Below are positions 19,810 through 29,779 of a stretch of 64,000 nt of DNA, piece after piece. Below the pieces are notes generated by a model that saw only the letters and a program-made list of their open reading frames with translations, was not told the origin of the DNA and did not search any database. A program made the position numbers and the translations under genes. Source of the stretch: an uncultured Opitutia bacterium (GTDB taxonomy: Bacteria; Verrucomicrobiota; Verrucomicrobiia; Opitutales; Opitutaceae); contig CAIKHO010000042.1 of NCBI GenBank assembly GCA_903827245.1, positions 1 through 64,000 of the forward strand, given 5' to 3'. The first letter of the stretch is position 1; each line of letters starts with the position of its first letter.

Positions 19810-21078
19810 TCAAGCAAACGACAGCCACTCCTGCCCAAAATGCGGGACCAAGGCCGCCGGGATTTTAACCCGGCCGTCGGACTGCAGGTTGTTTTCCAGC
19901 AGGGCCGCCAGCACGCGCGGCACCGCCAGGCCCGACCCGTTCAGGGTATGCACAAGCTCCGGCTTGCCCGAATCTTTCGAGCGGAAGCGGATTTGGGCGC
20001 GGCGGGCCTGAAAGGCCTCGAAATTCGAGCAACTCGAAACCTCGAGCCACCGCTGCTGGCCGGCCGCCCACACTTCAAGGTCGTACTTCTTCGCCTGCGC
20101 AAAACCAAGATCGCCCCCGCACATCAGCAACACCCGATAGGGCAGATCCAGCTTGTGCAGCAGCCGCTCCGCATCGCCCCGCAATTTCTCCAGTTCGTCG
20201 TAGCTGGTCGAGGGATGCACCCACTTGAGCAGTTCAACCTTGTCGAATTGGTGGAGTCGGTTGAGCCCGCGGACATCCTTGCCGTAACTGCCTGCCTCGC
20301 GGCGGAAACACGGCGTGTAGGCGCAGCGATAGACGGGCAGCGCCGCCTCGTCGAGAATCTCGTCCCGAAAGAAGTTTGTCAGCGGCACCTCCGCCGTCGG
20401 CACCGCGTACAGTTTGTCCGCCGTTTCATACATCTGCCCTTCCTTGTCCGGCAGCTGGCCGGTGGCGGTGGCGCTGGCGGCGTTCACGAAGATCGGCGGG
20501 CTCACCTCCACGTAGCCGGCCTTAGCGTTCTCGGCCAAAAAAAAGTTCAGGAGCGCCCGCACCAGCCGCGCGCCGTCGCCAATGAAAAACGGAAAGCCCG
20601 CGCCGGTCACCTTCGCCCCGCGTGCAAAATCAAACAGGCGGTCAAAGCCCGCGATCTCCCAGTGCGGGAGGGCGTGGGGACGCGGTTCGGCGTGGGCACC
20701 GTGCAGCGACTGGACGATATTGGCCTCCGGGTTCCGGCCCTCGGGCACGCTCGCGTGCGGAAGATTCGGCAGCGTAAGCATCGCCTGGCGCCACTTCTCC
20801 TCGGTCTCCTTCAGGCCCGCCTCGCGCTCCTTCACCAGCGAGGAGACGCTTTTCATTTCAAGCACCTTGGCCTGGAATTCCGGCGAGCCCTTCGGCATCG
20901 TCGCCATCGCGTTGTTCGCGGCCTTCTGCCGGCCGCGGAGCGTTTCCACCTCCTGCAGCAGCGTGCGCCATGCCTGGTCGAGCGCGAGCACCGCGTCGAG
21001 GTCGGTGTCGAGATGTTTCCGGGCGATCGCAGCCCGGACGAGGTCGGGCGATTCGCGGATGAGTTTGGGATCGAGCAT
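19810..21078 (-). CDS. serS: Seryl-tRNA synthetase
   Basis: A 422-residue class II synthetase of usual length. The N-terminal coiled-coil tRNA arm covers about residues 30-100. Catalytic core: motif 1 region around GYVEVSPPIFV, motif 2 CFRREAGSYGKDVRGL, and motif 3 NGSGLAVPRVLAALLENN. TAEVPLTNFFRDEIL is the serine-specific TxE loop. Start MLDPKLIRESPD is standard. It begins 6 bp after the upstream GT9 gene stop, so it may share a transcript with the LPS core genes. Confidence 0.97.
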   Translation of the reverse strand: MLDPKLIRESPDLVRAAIARKHLDTDLDAVLALDQAWRTLLQEVETLRGRQKAANNAMATMPKGSPEFQAKVLEMKSVSSLVKEREAGLKETEEKWRQAMLTLPNLPHASVPEGRNPEANIVQSLHGAHAEPRPHALPHWEIAGFDRLFDFARGAKVTGAGFPFFIGDGARLVRALLNFFLAENAKAGYVEVSPPIFVNAASATATGQLPDKEGQMYETADKLYAVPTAEVPLTNFFRDEILDEAALPVYRCAYTPCFRREAGSYGKDVRGLNRLHQFDKVELLKWVHPSTSYDELEKLRGDAERLLHKLDLPYRVLLMCGGDLGFAQAKKYDLEVWAAGQQRWLEVSSCSNFEAFQARRAQIRFRSKDSGKPELVHTLNGSGLAVPRVLAALLENNLQSDGRVKIPAALVPHFGQEWLSFA

Positions 21079-21084
21079 GGCGTG

Positions 21085-22068
21085 TTAGTTGTTGCGGGCG
21101 TTCCCCACTGGGCGGGTCTGGGTCGAGTCGATGCGTTGAAACCGGGCGAAAACTTCCTTCACGGACAGGAGCTTGAGGTCGCCGACCGGGGCCTGGACGA
21201 CAAAATTGGTGGGGCCGTTGAGCGGATACGGGCCGAAAATACGCGGATCCGTCGGCCCGAAAATGCCCAGCACGCGGACCCCCAGTGCCGCCGCCAGATG
21301 CATCGGGCCGCTGTCGTTCGTGATGACCCAGTCGGCCCGCTTGATGAGCGCGGGCAACGAAACGATGCTGGTGTTGCCCGTCAGGTTCAGGAACTGCGAG
21401 GGCGGAAAGGCATCGCGGTCGGGCACGTAGTTGCTGCCGGCCCAGACCACCTTGCGCGCCTTGTCCTCGCGCAGGAGAAGCTCCGTGAACTGCTTGAACC
21501 CCGTCCAGCGCTTGTCCGCCCGGCGGCTGTCGGGGAAAATCAGGATCGGCTTCGCCCCGCCGCGGCCATCCGCAAACTTGAGATTGAGATTTTGCACCTC
21601 GCGAAACTTCAGCATGCCGCGCAATTCGGCCTTGGCGCCGAGCACCGGGCAGAACTGCAGCACGATTTCCAGACCGTGGCTGCGACGGCCTTCCGGCGGC
21701 AGCGGCACCTTCTGGTTGTAAAACATGCCCGACATCTCGCGCGCATCGCTGCGCCCGACCTTCCGCTTCGCCTTGACGCGCGAGGTCATCAGGCCGGTCC
21801 GCAGGAGACCCTGCAGGTCGAAGACATAGTCGAACTTCGTCCGGCGCACTTCCTTCATCAGGCGGAGGAATCCCTTGGCGCCGCCATTGCGCTCAAAGAC
21901 ATAGACGTGATCCACCGCCTCGCACGCCCGCACCATCGGCGCGAACATCTCCCGCACGATCCAGGAAACGTGGAGGTCGTCGCACTGCGCCTTCAGCGAG
22001 GTGGCTAGCTGCAGGCCGTGCACGATGTCGCCCATGGCCTGGGTTGCAATGATGAGGATTTTTCGCAC
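21085..22068 (-). CDS. Glycosyltransferase family 9 (heptosyltransferase-like)
   Basis: A 327-residue GT9 protein. N-terminal ILIIATQAMGDIVHGLQLATSL is the GD(I/V)xxxxP-type start of heptosyltransferases. The C-terminal nucleotide-sugar site is VITNDSGPMHLAAALGVRVLGIFGPTDP. FDYVFDLQGLLRTGLMT and IFPDSRRADKRWTGFKQFTEL are typical of WaaC/RfaF-like enzymes. It would add a heptose or related sugar to the LPS inner core at the cytoplasmic face of the inner membrane. It is a close paralogue of the gene at 23036, with a Kdo hydroxylase between them. The specific sugar cannot be told from sequence. Confidence 0.88.
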   Translation of the reverse strand: MRKILIIATQAMGDIVHGLQLATSLKAQCDDLHVSWIVREMFAPMVRACEAVDHVYVFERNGGAKGFLRLMKEVRRTKFDYVFDLQGLLRTGLMTSRVKAKRKVGRSDAREMSGMFYNQKVPLPPEGRRSHGLEIVLQFCPVLGAKAELRGMLKFREVQNLNLKFADGRGGAKPILIFPDSRRADKRWTGFKQFTELLLREDKARKVVWAGSNYVPDRDAFPPSQFLNLTGNTSIVSLPALIKRADWVITNDSGPMHLAAALGVRVLGIFGPTDPRIFGPYPLNGPTNFVVQAPVGDLKLLSVKEVFARFQRIDSTQTRPVGNARNN

Positions 22069-22143
22069 GTGAGGGGAGGCACGCCCGGGAACTCACCGGT
22101 CGCACGGGTGAATCCCGCGGGACGGCGGATCGGGGCGGCCGGA

Positions 22144-23019
22144 TCAGATCAGCGCCCGGCCCGTGAGCCGCTCCAGGATGCGCAGCGGGGATTTGCCCGT
22201 GTCGAGCATGCCGCTGAGCGGAAGGGCAAAGGTCTGCTCGAATTGGTGCTGGCCGGAAAGCGCCGCGTGGGAAACCGAATCCGTGAACGTGATCCAGGTC
22301 GTGCCCGGGATGATCTCCACCGGCGTCTGCCCGACCCGGCCCTGGTAACCCAGGTCGGACTTCATCGCATCGTGCAGGCCCAGCATATAGTGATCGTATT
22401 CCGTGCGCAGTTTTTTCGTGAGCCGCAACAGGCGCAACAACCGCGCACTTCCGGGCAGCGGCGGCTTGAGGCCGGGCAGGAAATGACGCGCCACATCCTC
22501 AAACGGCTCGCCGAGCCGCCAGACCCGCGGTTTGCCGTGGGGATTGACGTTGCAGAACATGCGGATGATTCGGTCGCCATGGGTCGGCAGCGTGGGAAAC
22601 GCATCGACGTGGACCCGCGTGTCGTCCTTGCGCCACGAGCTCTTGCGGCCGGCAATCTCCGCGGGTCGCAGGCTGGCGCGCTGGACCTTCAGCGTATCGT
22701 TGTAGTGGGGAAAAAGTTTCCGCATCAGCCCCTGCGCCGCCTTCGAATAGCGCGCGATGACCGCGCGGATCGTCTCGGCCTCGGCTCCCGTGCAGACCGT
22801 GCCGCCAACCTTGTCCGTCCAGGGGGTGTAACTCACATTCTTGGCTTTGCCGAGGATCCGGGGGTCCAGCAGCTTCTGCTCCTCCGGGGTCATGGCAAAG
22901 GCCAGGCCCGGCAGCATGATCACCGAGCCGTCCTCCAGCGCGGAGGTCGCCTCGCGCTGGATGTCGGCCGGGAACCGCTGGTCCCAGGTGGCTTGGTGGA
23001 TTTGCACGATGGTTTTCAT
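22144..23019 (-). CDS. kdoO: Kdo hydroxylase family Fe(II)/2-oxoglutarate dioxygenase
   Basis: A 291-residue protein recognised as the Kdo 3-hydroxylase (KdoO) family. The Fe(II) ligand region is DTRVHVDAFPTLPTHGDRIIR (HxD), then FCNVNPHGKPRVWRLGEPFE and a distal WITFTDSVSHAALSGQHQFEQTF segment with the second His. KdoO hydroxylates Kdo in the lipopolysaccharide core to give Ko-type sugars. Position between two GT9 core genes fits this well. Start at ATG 23019 (MKTIVQIHQATW); the open frame extends 14 codons upstream into the previous gene. Only 16 bp follow that gene's stop, so an operon is likely. Confidence 0.85.
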   Translation of the reverse strand: MKTIVQIHQATWDQRFPADIQREATSALEDGSVIMLPGLAFAMTPEEQKLLDPRILGKAKNVSYTPWTDKVGGTVCTGAEAETIRAVIARYSKAAQGLMRKLFPHYNDTLKVQRASLRPAEIAGRKSSWRKDDTRVHVDAFPTLPTHGDRIIRMFCNVNPHGKPRVWRLGEPFEDVARHFLPGLKPPLPGSARLLRLLRLTKKLRTEYDHYMLGLHDAMKSDLGYQGRVGQTPVEIIPGTTWITFTDSVSHAALSGQHQFEQTFALPLSGMLDTGKSPLRILERLTGRALI

Positions 23020-23035
23020 GGATGAGCAGGTGGAA

Positions 23036-24013
23036 TCAGGACGAAATCTGGTGCATGCCAAACACGGCGGGATCGGCTTTTTTTAACAGGTAAAGGACTT
23101 CCTTTGGACCCAACAACCGCAAATTTCCCCCGGGGGCACACACGGCGAGATTCGTCGGGCGGCCCGGCGGATAAGGTCCGTAAAGCGTCACGTCGGTCGG
23201 GCCAAAGACCCCGAGGACTTTCACCTCCAGCGCCGCGGCCAGGTGCATCGGGCCGCTGTCGTTCGAAATCACCCATGATGCCTGCCGCAGCAGGGCCGGC
23301 AGGTCGGTCAACTTCGAGCGTCCGGTCACGTTGAAGAATCTGCCGGGAAAAGCCGCGCCACCCGGGAACGGCAGCAAACGATCTCCCGCCCAGACCACGC
23401 TGCAGCCGGGATTTTCTCGCAGCACCATCTTGGTCAACTCCCCGAAGCCGCCCCAGCATTTCTCCTCGCGGCGGCTGTCGGGAAACATCACCACGGCCTT
23501 TCTGTCCTGCGGCAGACCCGCCAGGTCCATCATGGGCTGACCCGGCGCGCGGAAGACGGGCGGACCGCGCAGTTCGACCTTCGCGCCGAATGCGCCGCAG
23601 AATTCCAGCAGGATATCCAGCGCGTGGCTGCGTCTTCCGGCGGCCGGAAGTGGCACCCGCTCATTGTAGAAAAGTCCCGAGCCCTCACGGCAGTCAGTCC
23701 GGCCGATCCGGCGCCGGGTGCGTGCCCGCGCGGCCATCAACCCCGTGAGGAAGCGGCCTTGCATGTCGATCACCGCATCAAACTCGGGGGTCTTCAGCTC
23801 CCGCAGCACGGCGGACATCCCCCGCAGCAGGTTCCTGCGCCGGAAGATGATGGTCCGGTCCACCGCCGCGCAAATTTGCACGAGGGGCGCAAACGGCTCC
23901 TGCGCCACCCAGGTTACCTGCACGCCCGGCACCTGCTCCCGCAGCGACGTGATCACCCGCAAGCCGTGGACGATATCGCCCAGCGAGGAGGTTTTGATGA
24001 CGAGGACTTTCAT
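23036..24013 (-). CDS. Glycosyltransferase family 9 (heptosyltransferase I-like)
   Basis: A 325-residue GT9 enzyme starting MKVLVIKTSSLGDIVHGLRV, the typical WaaC opening (KTSSLGD). C-terminal donor-binding segment VISNDSGPMHLAAALEVKVLGVFGPTD. It is clearly homologous along its length to the GT9 at 21085, including RRIGRTDCREGSGLFYNERVP against KVGRSDAREMSGMFYNQKVP, so the two arose by duplication. First gene of the leftward LPS core run GT9 - kdoO - GT9 - serS. The start region faces the divergent acyltransferase fusion gene 105 bp away. Confidence 0.9.
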   Translation of the reverse strand: MKVLVIKTSSLGDIVHGLRVITSLREQVPGVQVTWVAQEPFAPLVQICAAVDRTIIFRRRNLLRGMSAVLRELKTPEFDAVIDMQGRFLTGLMAARARTRRRIGRTDCREGSGLFYNERVPLPAAGRRSHALDILLEFCGAFGAKVELRGPPVFRAPGQPMMDLAGLPQDRKAVVMFPDSRREEKCWGGFGELTKMVLRENPGCSVVWAGDRLLPFPGGAAFPGRFFNVTGRSKLTDLPALLRQASWVISNDSGPMHLAAALEVKVLGVFGPTDVTLYGPYPPGRPTNLAVCAPGGNLRLLGPKEVLYLLKKADPAVFGMHQISS

Positions 24014-24118
24014 GGAGTGAGTCCGTGGATTTGGGTTTTGCCTTCCGGCATCGCAATCTCAAACGCGCCCCTGTCTTGACGCACCCACGCACGCGTTCCC
24101 TCATCAGGTTTCCTCCCT

Positions 24119-26011
24119 TTGGCCCTTCTGATCCTCAAACTCCTTGGTCGCACCCTCGCCCTCCTCCCCGAGCCGGTCCTCCAGGGCGTGGCCGCGGTCC
24201 TCGGGGATTTTATTTTTTTCTGCCTGCCCCGCCGGCGCCGGATCGTGCTGTCCAACCTGCAGCACGCGTTTCCCGACCGGACGCCCGCCTGGCGCCGCGC
24301 CCTTGGCCGGGAGAGCTGCCGCCGGCTGATCGAAACCGGCCTGCTTTCCCTTGCCACGCCTTTTCTCAGTGTGACCCGCCTGCGGCGGATCGTCCGGCTG
24401 TCCCCGGAATTGTCGGCCGTCTTTGCCGCCCACCATGCCGCACCGGCCGCCTCCCTGATCTGCTCCCCGCACCTCGCCTACTGGGAGGCCCAGACCAGCA
24501 TGGCGCTGGCGTTGCCCGACCCACTCCCGGAATTCGGCATCATCTTCCGGCCGGTCGACAACCCGGCGGCGGACGAATGGGTCCGGCGCTCGCGCGAGCG
24601 GTTCGGGATGCGCCTGCTGTCACGCCGGGAGGGATTTGCGGAGGCCTTGAAAATCCTGTGTCGGAAGGGATTTGTCGGCGTGCTGTTCGACCAAAATGCC
24701 GGCATGCAGGGCGCACTCACCACTCTTTTCGGCCGCGTCTGTTCCACCACCGAGTTGCCCGGTCTCATGGCGAAAAAATTCGACGCACGGGTTTACGGCA
24801 TTTTCCCGCGCCGCCGGGCCTTCTGGCGCGTCGAGATCGGGCTGCAGCCCATCGCCAGTGACGGCACCACGGCCGGCGTGACACTCACCCTCAACCGCTG
24901 GCTGGAGACGTTGCTCGCCGCGGATGACAACCTATGCGCCTCGTGGCTCTGGGTGCATGACCGCTGGCGCCATCAGGATGTGCCGGCAAAGCGTTTTCGT
25001 CTCGAATCAAAACGCGACCTGCTCGGCCCGCGTGAAACGACGGTCCTTCCGCGCAAAACCCGGATATGGATACGCCTGCCGAACTGGCTGGGCGACGTGG
25101 TCATGGCGCTTCCACTCATCCGGGCTTTGCATAGGTCCCGGCCCGACGCCGAGATCACCTTGATCGCCCGGCCGCAGTTCCTGCCCCTGCTGGAGGCCTG
25201 GGGCGTCGCGGACCGGCTCCAAGCCCTGCCGCGGCGTGGTCCCGGGTATTTTGCCCACTTTTGGCGGGCCCGCCACGAATATCCCGATGTTTACCTCCTC
25301 CTGACCAACTCGGCGCGCGGTGACCTTGAAGCCTGGCTCGCCCGCTGCCCGCAACGCTTCGGTCTCGCGCGGCCCGGGCGTTCGCGCCCGTTGCTGACCC
25401 ACCGCTACCGGGTGCCGGCCGATTTCGACGAAGCCCGCCACCACCAGTTCGGACTCTGGGAAAACCTGTTCAGGCATTTTGGACTCAATACGACGCCTGA
25501 TCTCGCACCGTTTTCCATGGGCAACGCCATGCCTGCCCAAGCCATCGCGCTGATCTGCGGGTCCGAAAACACCCCGGAGAAGCGCTGGCCGGTCGCCCAC
25601 TGGCGCGCGCTCATCGACGCATTCCCCGACCGCCAGTTCGTGCTTTTCGGGACAGAGCGCGACAAGCCCATCACCGCCGCCGTCGCCCGTGACTTTGCCC
25701 CCGCCCGGGTCTCTGATCGCGCGGGCCAGACCAGCCTGCCGGCCTTTGCCCGCGAACTGCGCGCGTGCGCCCTGCTTGTCACCAATGATACCGGGGGCAT
25801 GCACCTGGCCAACGCGTCCGGGGTTCCTCTCATCGCGCTTTTCGGGCCGACCAACCCCCTGCGCACCGGCCCGGTATTTTCCGCCCCGTGCCGGATCCTG
25901 CAGCCGGCCGGCTGCCCGCCGACGGGCGGCGGAGCGCTCGAGGCGCTGGCGCCTGCCACGGTGATCGGCGCCGTGCGCGAGTTGCTGGCCGCGCCAGCCA
26001 CCGGCGTTTAG
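24119..26011 (+). CDS. Fused lipid A acyltransferase (LpxL/HtrB family) and heptosyltransferase (GT9)
   Basis: A 630-residue two-domain protein. Residues 1-295 are LpxL/HtrB type: hydrophobic N-terminus, VLSNLQHAFPDRTPAWRR, the HX4E acyltransferase motif in SPHLAYWEAQ (about residue 118), GVLFDQNAGMQGALTTLFGR and the WVHDRW segment. Residues 315-630 are a GT9 heptosyltransferase II-like domain: IRLPNWLGDVVMALPLIRAL, ICGSENTPEKRWPVAHWRAL, LVTNDTGGMHLANASGVPL, ALFGPTNPLRTGP. These are normally separate proteins acting on lipid A and on the core. The frame is open without interruption across the join. The best start is TTG 24119; there is no upstream ATG. Same LPS locus as the divergent GT9 and kdoO genes. 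Confidence 0.88.
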   Translation: MALLILKLLGRTLALLPEPVLQGVAAVLGDFIFFCLPRRRRIVLSNLQHAFPDRTPAWRRALGRESCRRLIETGLLSLATPFLSVTRLRRIVRLSPELSAVFAAHHAAPAASLICSPHLAYWEAQTSMALALPDPLPEFGIIFRPVDNPAADEWVRRSRERFGMRLLSRREGFAEALKILCRKGFVGVLFDQNAGMQGALTTLFGRVCSTTELPGLMAKKFDARVYGIFPRRRAFWRVEIGLQPIASDGTTAGVTLTLNRWLETLLAADDNLCASWLWVHDRWRHQDVPAKRFRLESKRDLLGPRETTVLPRKTRIWIRLPNWLGDVVMALPLIRALHRSRPDAEITLIARPQFLPLLEAWGVADRLQALPRRGPGYFAHFWRARHEYPDVYLLLTNSARGDLEAWLARCPQRFGLARPGRSRPLLTHRYRVPADFDEARHHQFGLWENLFRHFGLNTTPDLAPFSMGNAMPAQAIALICGSENTPEKRWPVAHWRALIDAFPDRQFVLFGTERDKPITAAVARDFAPARVSDRAGQTSLPAFARELRACALLVTNDTGGMHLANASGVPLIALFGPTNPLRTGPVFSAPCRILQPAGCPPTGGGALEALAPATVIGAVRELLAAPATGV

Positions 26012-26055
26012 CTTGCGCCGCCGGCTTTGCCCCGCATGCCTCTTGCCCTGTTCCG

Positions 26056-27030
<975 letters not shown>

Positions 27031-27061
27031 TCACCTTGGCCGCATCGCCATTTTCACCCTC

Positions 27062-28045
27062 ATGCCGGACCCGATCCTAGAGCTTAGGGACGTCAAGACC
27101 CACTTCCCCATCCAGCGGGGCTTTTTCATCAAGCGACAGGCCGGCGTGGTGAAGGCGGTCGATGGCGTGACCCTGTCGCTCCAGCGCGGCGAGGTGCTGG
27201 GACTAGTCGGCGAATCGGGCTGTGGCAAATCCACCCTCGCCCGCACCATCATGCAGCTGGTTCCCACGACCGGCGGCACCGTCGTGCTCGAGGGCAAAAA
27301 CCTGGCCAGCGGTTCCGCGGCCGAGGTCCGGCGGACCCGGCGCGACATGCAGATGGTCTTCCAGGATCCGTATGCCTCGCTCAACCCGCGCATGACGGTC
27401 TTCGCCACCCTGGCCGAACCCCTGATCGTGCACCGGGTCTGCCCGCGAGCCGAGGTCACGGCGCGAGTCATCCGCCTCATGGAGACGGTCGGCCTCGCCC
27501 CGCGCTTCATGCAAAAGTACCCGCATGAGTTTTCCGGCGGCCAGCGCCAGCGCATCGCGATCGCCCGCGCCCTGGCGCTCGAGCCCAAGGTCATCATCGC
27601 CGACGAGCCCGTGTCGGCCCTCGATGTCTCCATCCAGGCCCAGATCCTGAACCTCCTCGCCGAACTCGGGCGCAGGATGAACCTGAGCCTCGTCTTCATC
27701 GCCCACGATCTTTCCGTGGTGAAGCATATCTCCGACCGGATCGCCGTGATGTATCTCGGCCGCATCGTCGAACTCGGGCCCGCCGCGGATGTAATCGAGC
27801 GCCCAAGGCATCCCTACACTCGCGCCCTCGTCAGCGCCATTCCCACGCCCAATCCCGACGTGGAACGGACCCGGCAGCGCATCGTCCTCGCTGGTGACCC
27901 TCCCTCGCCGATCGATCCGCCCGCCGGCTGCGCCTTTCATCCACGCTGCCCCCATGCGCGGGAGATCTGCCAGGCCGCCGTTCCTCCGCTCATGCCCGAC
28001 AGCCCGGCGCGCGAGGTCGCGTGCGTGCGGCTCGCAGAAATCTAG
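27062..28045 (+). CDS. Oligopeptide/dipeptide ABC transporter ATPase (DppF/OppF type)
   Basis: A 327-residue ABC ATPase, partner of the preceding gene. Walker [10 protein letters not shown]-loop [10 protein letters not shown], signature [15 protein letters not shown], Walker [16 protein letters not shown]-loop IAHDLSVV, and the C-terminal [15 protein letters not shown] cluster of peptide importers. DppF/OppF proteins pair with DppD/OppD to power uptake of di- or oligopeptides. No regulator or permease lies in the interval that follows. Confidence 0.92.
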   Translation: MPDPILELRDVKTHFPIQRGFFIKRQAGVVKAVDGVTLSLQRGEVLGLVGESGCGKSTLARTIMQLVPTTGGTVVLEGKNLASGSAAEVRRTRRDMQMVFQDPYASLNPRMTVFATLAEPLIVHRVCPRAEVTARVIRLMETVGLAPRFMQKYPHEFSGGQRQRIAIARALALEPKVIIADEPVSALDVSIQAQILNLLAELGRRMNLSLVFIAHDLSVVKHISDRIAVMYLGRIVELGPAADVIERPRHPYTRALVSAIPTPNPDVERTRQRIVLAGDPPSPIDPPAGCAFHPRCPHAREICQAAVPPLMPDSPAREVACVRLAEI

Positions 28046-28171
28046 GTATCGCCGACACCCCTGGCCGCGAATATGTCGGCTTCCCGCTACTTTTTCCGCG
28101 CCAGCCCGTCTTGCCCACGGACAGTCTGATGTAGAGTTTGTATTACCGCTCCCCCCCTCCTCCCAAATCCC

Positions 28172-29494
28172 ATGCCCCTCACCCGACGCGATTGGCTCAA
28201 ATATACCGGCGGCGCCATGCTCGCCACCTCGCTCCCTCGCTCGCTCTCTGCCGCCTCCTCCGACTCCTTCGCCAGCCTCGCCTCCCGCTATGCGGCTCCC
28301 GACAACATCCAGCCCTACCTTCGGGATTGGGAACAGCCGATGTTCAACATCCCCGGCCAGATCAAGGCGCCAGTTAAAATCGCCTCGGTCGAGATGTTGA
28401 AGGTGGAGAACAACTATTTTGTGCGGACGCGTTCCACCGACGGTGCCGAGGGCATCACCGGCACGAAGCAGGTCGAGGACTTCATCCCGATGTTCGAGCA
28501 TCTCGTGGCGCCCCACTTCGTCGGCAAGGACGCCCGCGACATCGAGTCGCTGGTCGACTATGTTTACCGCGAGAACTACAAGCTCGCCAGCATTCCCCTC
28601 TGGTGCTGCATCGCCTACGCCGAGCAGAGCGCGCTCGATTTGCTCGGCAAGGTCGCCAACAAGTCCGTGGGGGCGCTGCTCGGCGGTGTCGTTCGGACCG
28701 AGATTCCAGTCTATCTCTCGGGCTCGCCGCGCAATACCACTCCCGAGGAGGAGGTGGATGTCTATGTCCGCGGCTTCGCCGAGACCGGCGCGACCGCCGT
28801 GAAATTCCACATGGGTGGGCGCATGAGCCGCAACCTCGACACCTATCCGGGCCGCACCGAAACCCTGCTGATCCACGCCCGGGAAAAACTCGGCGACAAG
28901 GCCCTGCTCATGGCCGATGCCAACGGCTCCTACGACGTGCCCCAGGGCATTCGCATCGGCCGCCTGCTCGAGAGCCTCAAGTACGAGTTCTTCGAGGAAC
29001 CGTGCCCGTTCGAGGAGCTGTCGGAAACGATCGCCGTGGGCCAGGCACTCAAGATCCCGATCGCCTTCGGCGAGCAGAACTACAGTTTGTGGCAGTTCGA
29101 CTGGATGCTCCGCAATGGTGTGATGCAAATTGCGCAGCCCGACATCAATTACAACGGCGGCCTGATCCGCGCCAGGCGGGTGGCGCGCATCGCCGAGAAG
29201 CTCGGGCGAACCTGCGTCCCCCACAATACGCAGACCGGGATGACCTCGAGCAACATCGTGCAGTTCTCCTCCTGCACAAAAAATGCCTCGCCCCTGATGG
29301 AATACCCGTGGCGCGCCCCGCAACGGCCCTCCTCGTGGTACAAGCCGGATTTCAAAATCACCGGCGGAAAAATCCAGGTGCCCTCCACTCCCGGCATGGG
29401 TCTCGAGATCGATCCCGATTACCTGAAAAAGGCCACGGTCATCTGCAAGCTCGACAAGGCCGTGCCGGGTGGCGGCAACGGCACGGGCACCTGA
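28172..29494 (+). CDS. Enolase-superfamily protein (mandelate racemase/MLE-like) with Tat signal
   Basis: A 440-residue protein of the mandelate racemase/muconate lactonizing group. The N-terminus LTRRDWLKYTGGAML has a twin-Arg motif and a hydrophobic stretch ending ASSDS, so Tat export is predicted. Barrel motifs: VKFHMGG (first catalytic Lys), MADANGSYD (metal Asp), FEEPCPFEE (metal Glu), AFGEQN (metal Glu), VPHNTQTGMTS (catalytic His). The specific acid-sugar or peptide substrate cannot be told. It follows two peptide-transporter ATPases after 126 bp; whether this is functional is unknown. Confidence 0.85.
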   Translation: MPLTRRDWLKYTGGAMLATSLPRSLSAASSDSFASLASRYAAPDNIQPYLRDWEQPMFNIPGQIKAPVKIASVEMLKVENNYFVRTRSTDGAEGITGTKQVEDFIPMFEHLVAPHFVGKDARDIESLVDYVYRENYKLASIPLWCCIAYAEQSALDLLGKVANKSVGALLGGVVRTEIPVYLSGSPRNTTPEEEVDVYVRGFAETGATAVKFHMGGRMSRNLDTYPGRTETLLIHAREKLGDKALLMADANGSYDVPQGIRIGRLLESLKYEFFEEPCPFEELSETIAVGQALKIPIAFGEQNYSLWQFDWMLRNGVMQIAQPDINYNGGLIRARRVARIAEKLGRTCVPHNTQTGMTSSNIVQFSSCTKNASPLMEYPWRAPQRPSSWYKPDFKITGGKIQVPSTPGMGLEIDPDYLKKATVICKLDKAVPGGGNGTGT

Positions 29495-29653
29495 CCCGGA
29501 AGGATTTCATCCGCGAGGTCAGGGCCCAAGGTCGGGAACCGGAGAGTCAATGGGCCGGCCCACATTGGACCGAGCGCGGTCAAGTCTCAGCCAGACTCAC
29601 GCAGTTGATGATTTCGCCTATCGCCGAAAATGGGGAATCGTTCGCTTGGTCCA

Positions 29654-29723
29654 GATAGGAGCCTGCTTGCAGGCGATTTTAGGTCGGTCCACGCCGCTCA
29701 TCGCCTGCGGGCAGGCTCCTACA
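29654..29723. repeat. REP-like inverted pair (GTAGGAGCCTGC type)
   Basis: GATAGGAGCCTGCTTGCAGG (from 29654) is followed at 29701-29722 by its inverse, GCCTGCGGGCAGGCTCCTAC, with about 24 bp between: a two-arm REP/REPIN layout. Each arm also has internal dyad symmetry. Pseudomonas REP sequences share the GTAGGAGC head. Lies between the enolase-superfamily gene and trmL, which converge. Confidence 0.85.
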
Positions 29724-29779
29724 ACGGACTGACGGCGACTTCAGGCCCGGAGAATCGCCTGATGACCGCGGGGTTCCTG

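Noticed and set aside
19513-22008. Very long open frame on the plus strand (about 830 codons) opposite serS and the GT9 gene
   Set aside because: It is antisense to well-supported genes, its protein is Arg/His/Leu-rich with no family features, and high GC makes long shadow frames common.
27203-29323. Open frame of about 700 codons on the minus strand opposite dppF and the enolase-superfamily gene
   Set aside because: Antisense to two clear genes; no recognisable domain.
29654-29723. CRISPR or transposon end
   Set aside because: Only one inverted pair with no spacers or transposase; fits a REP element.
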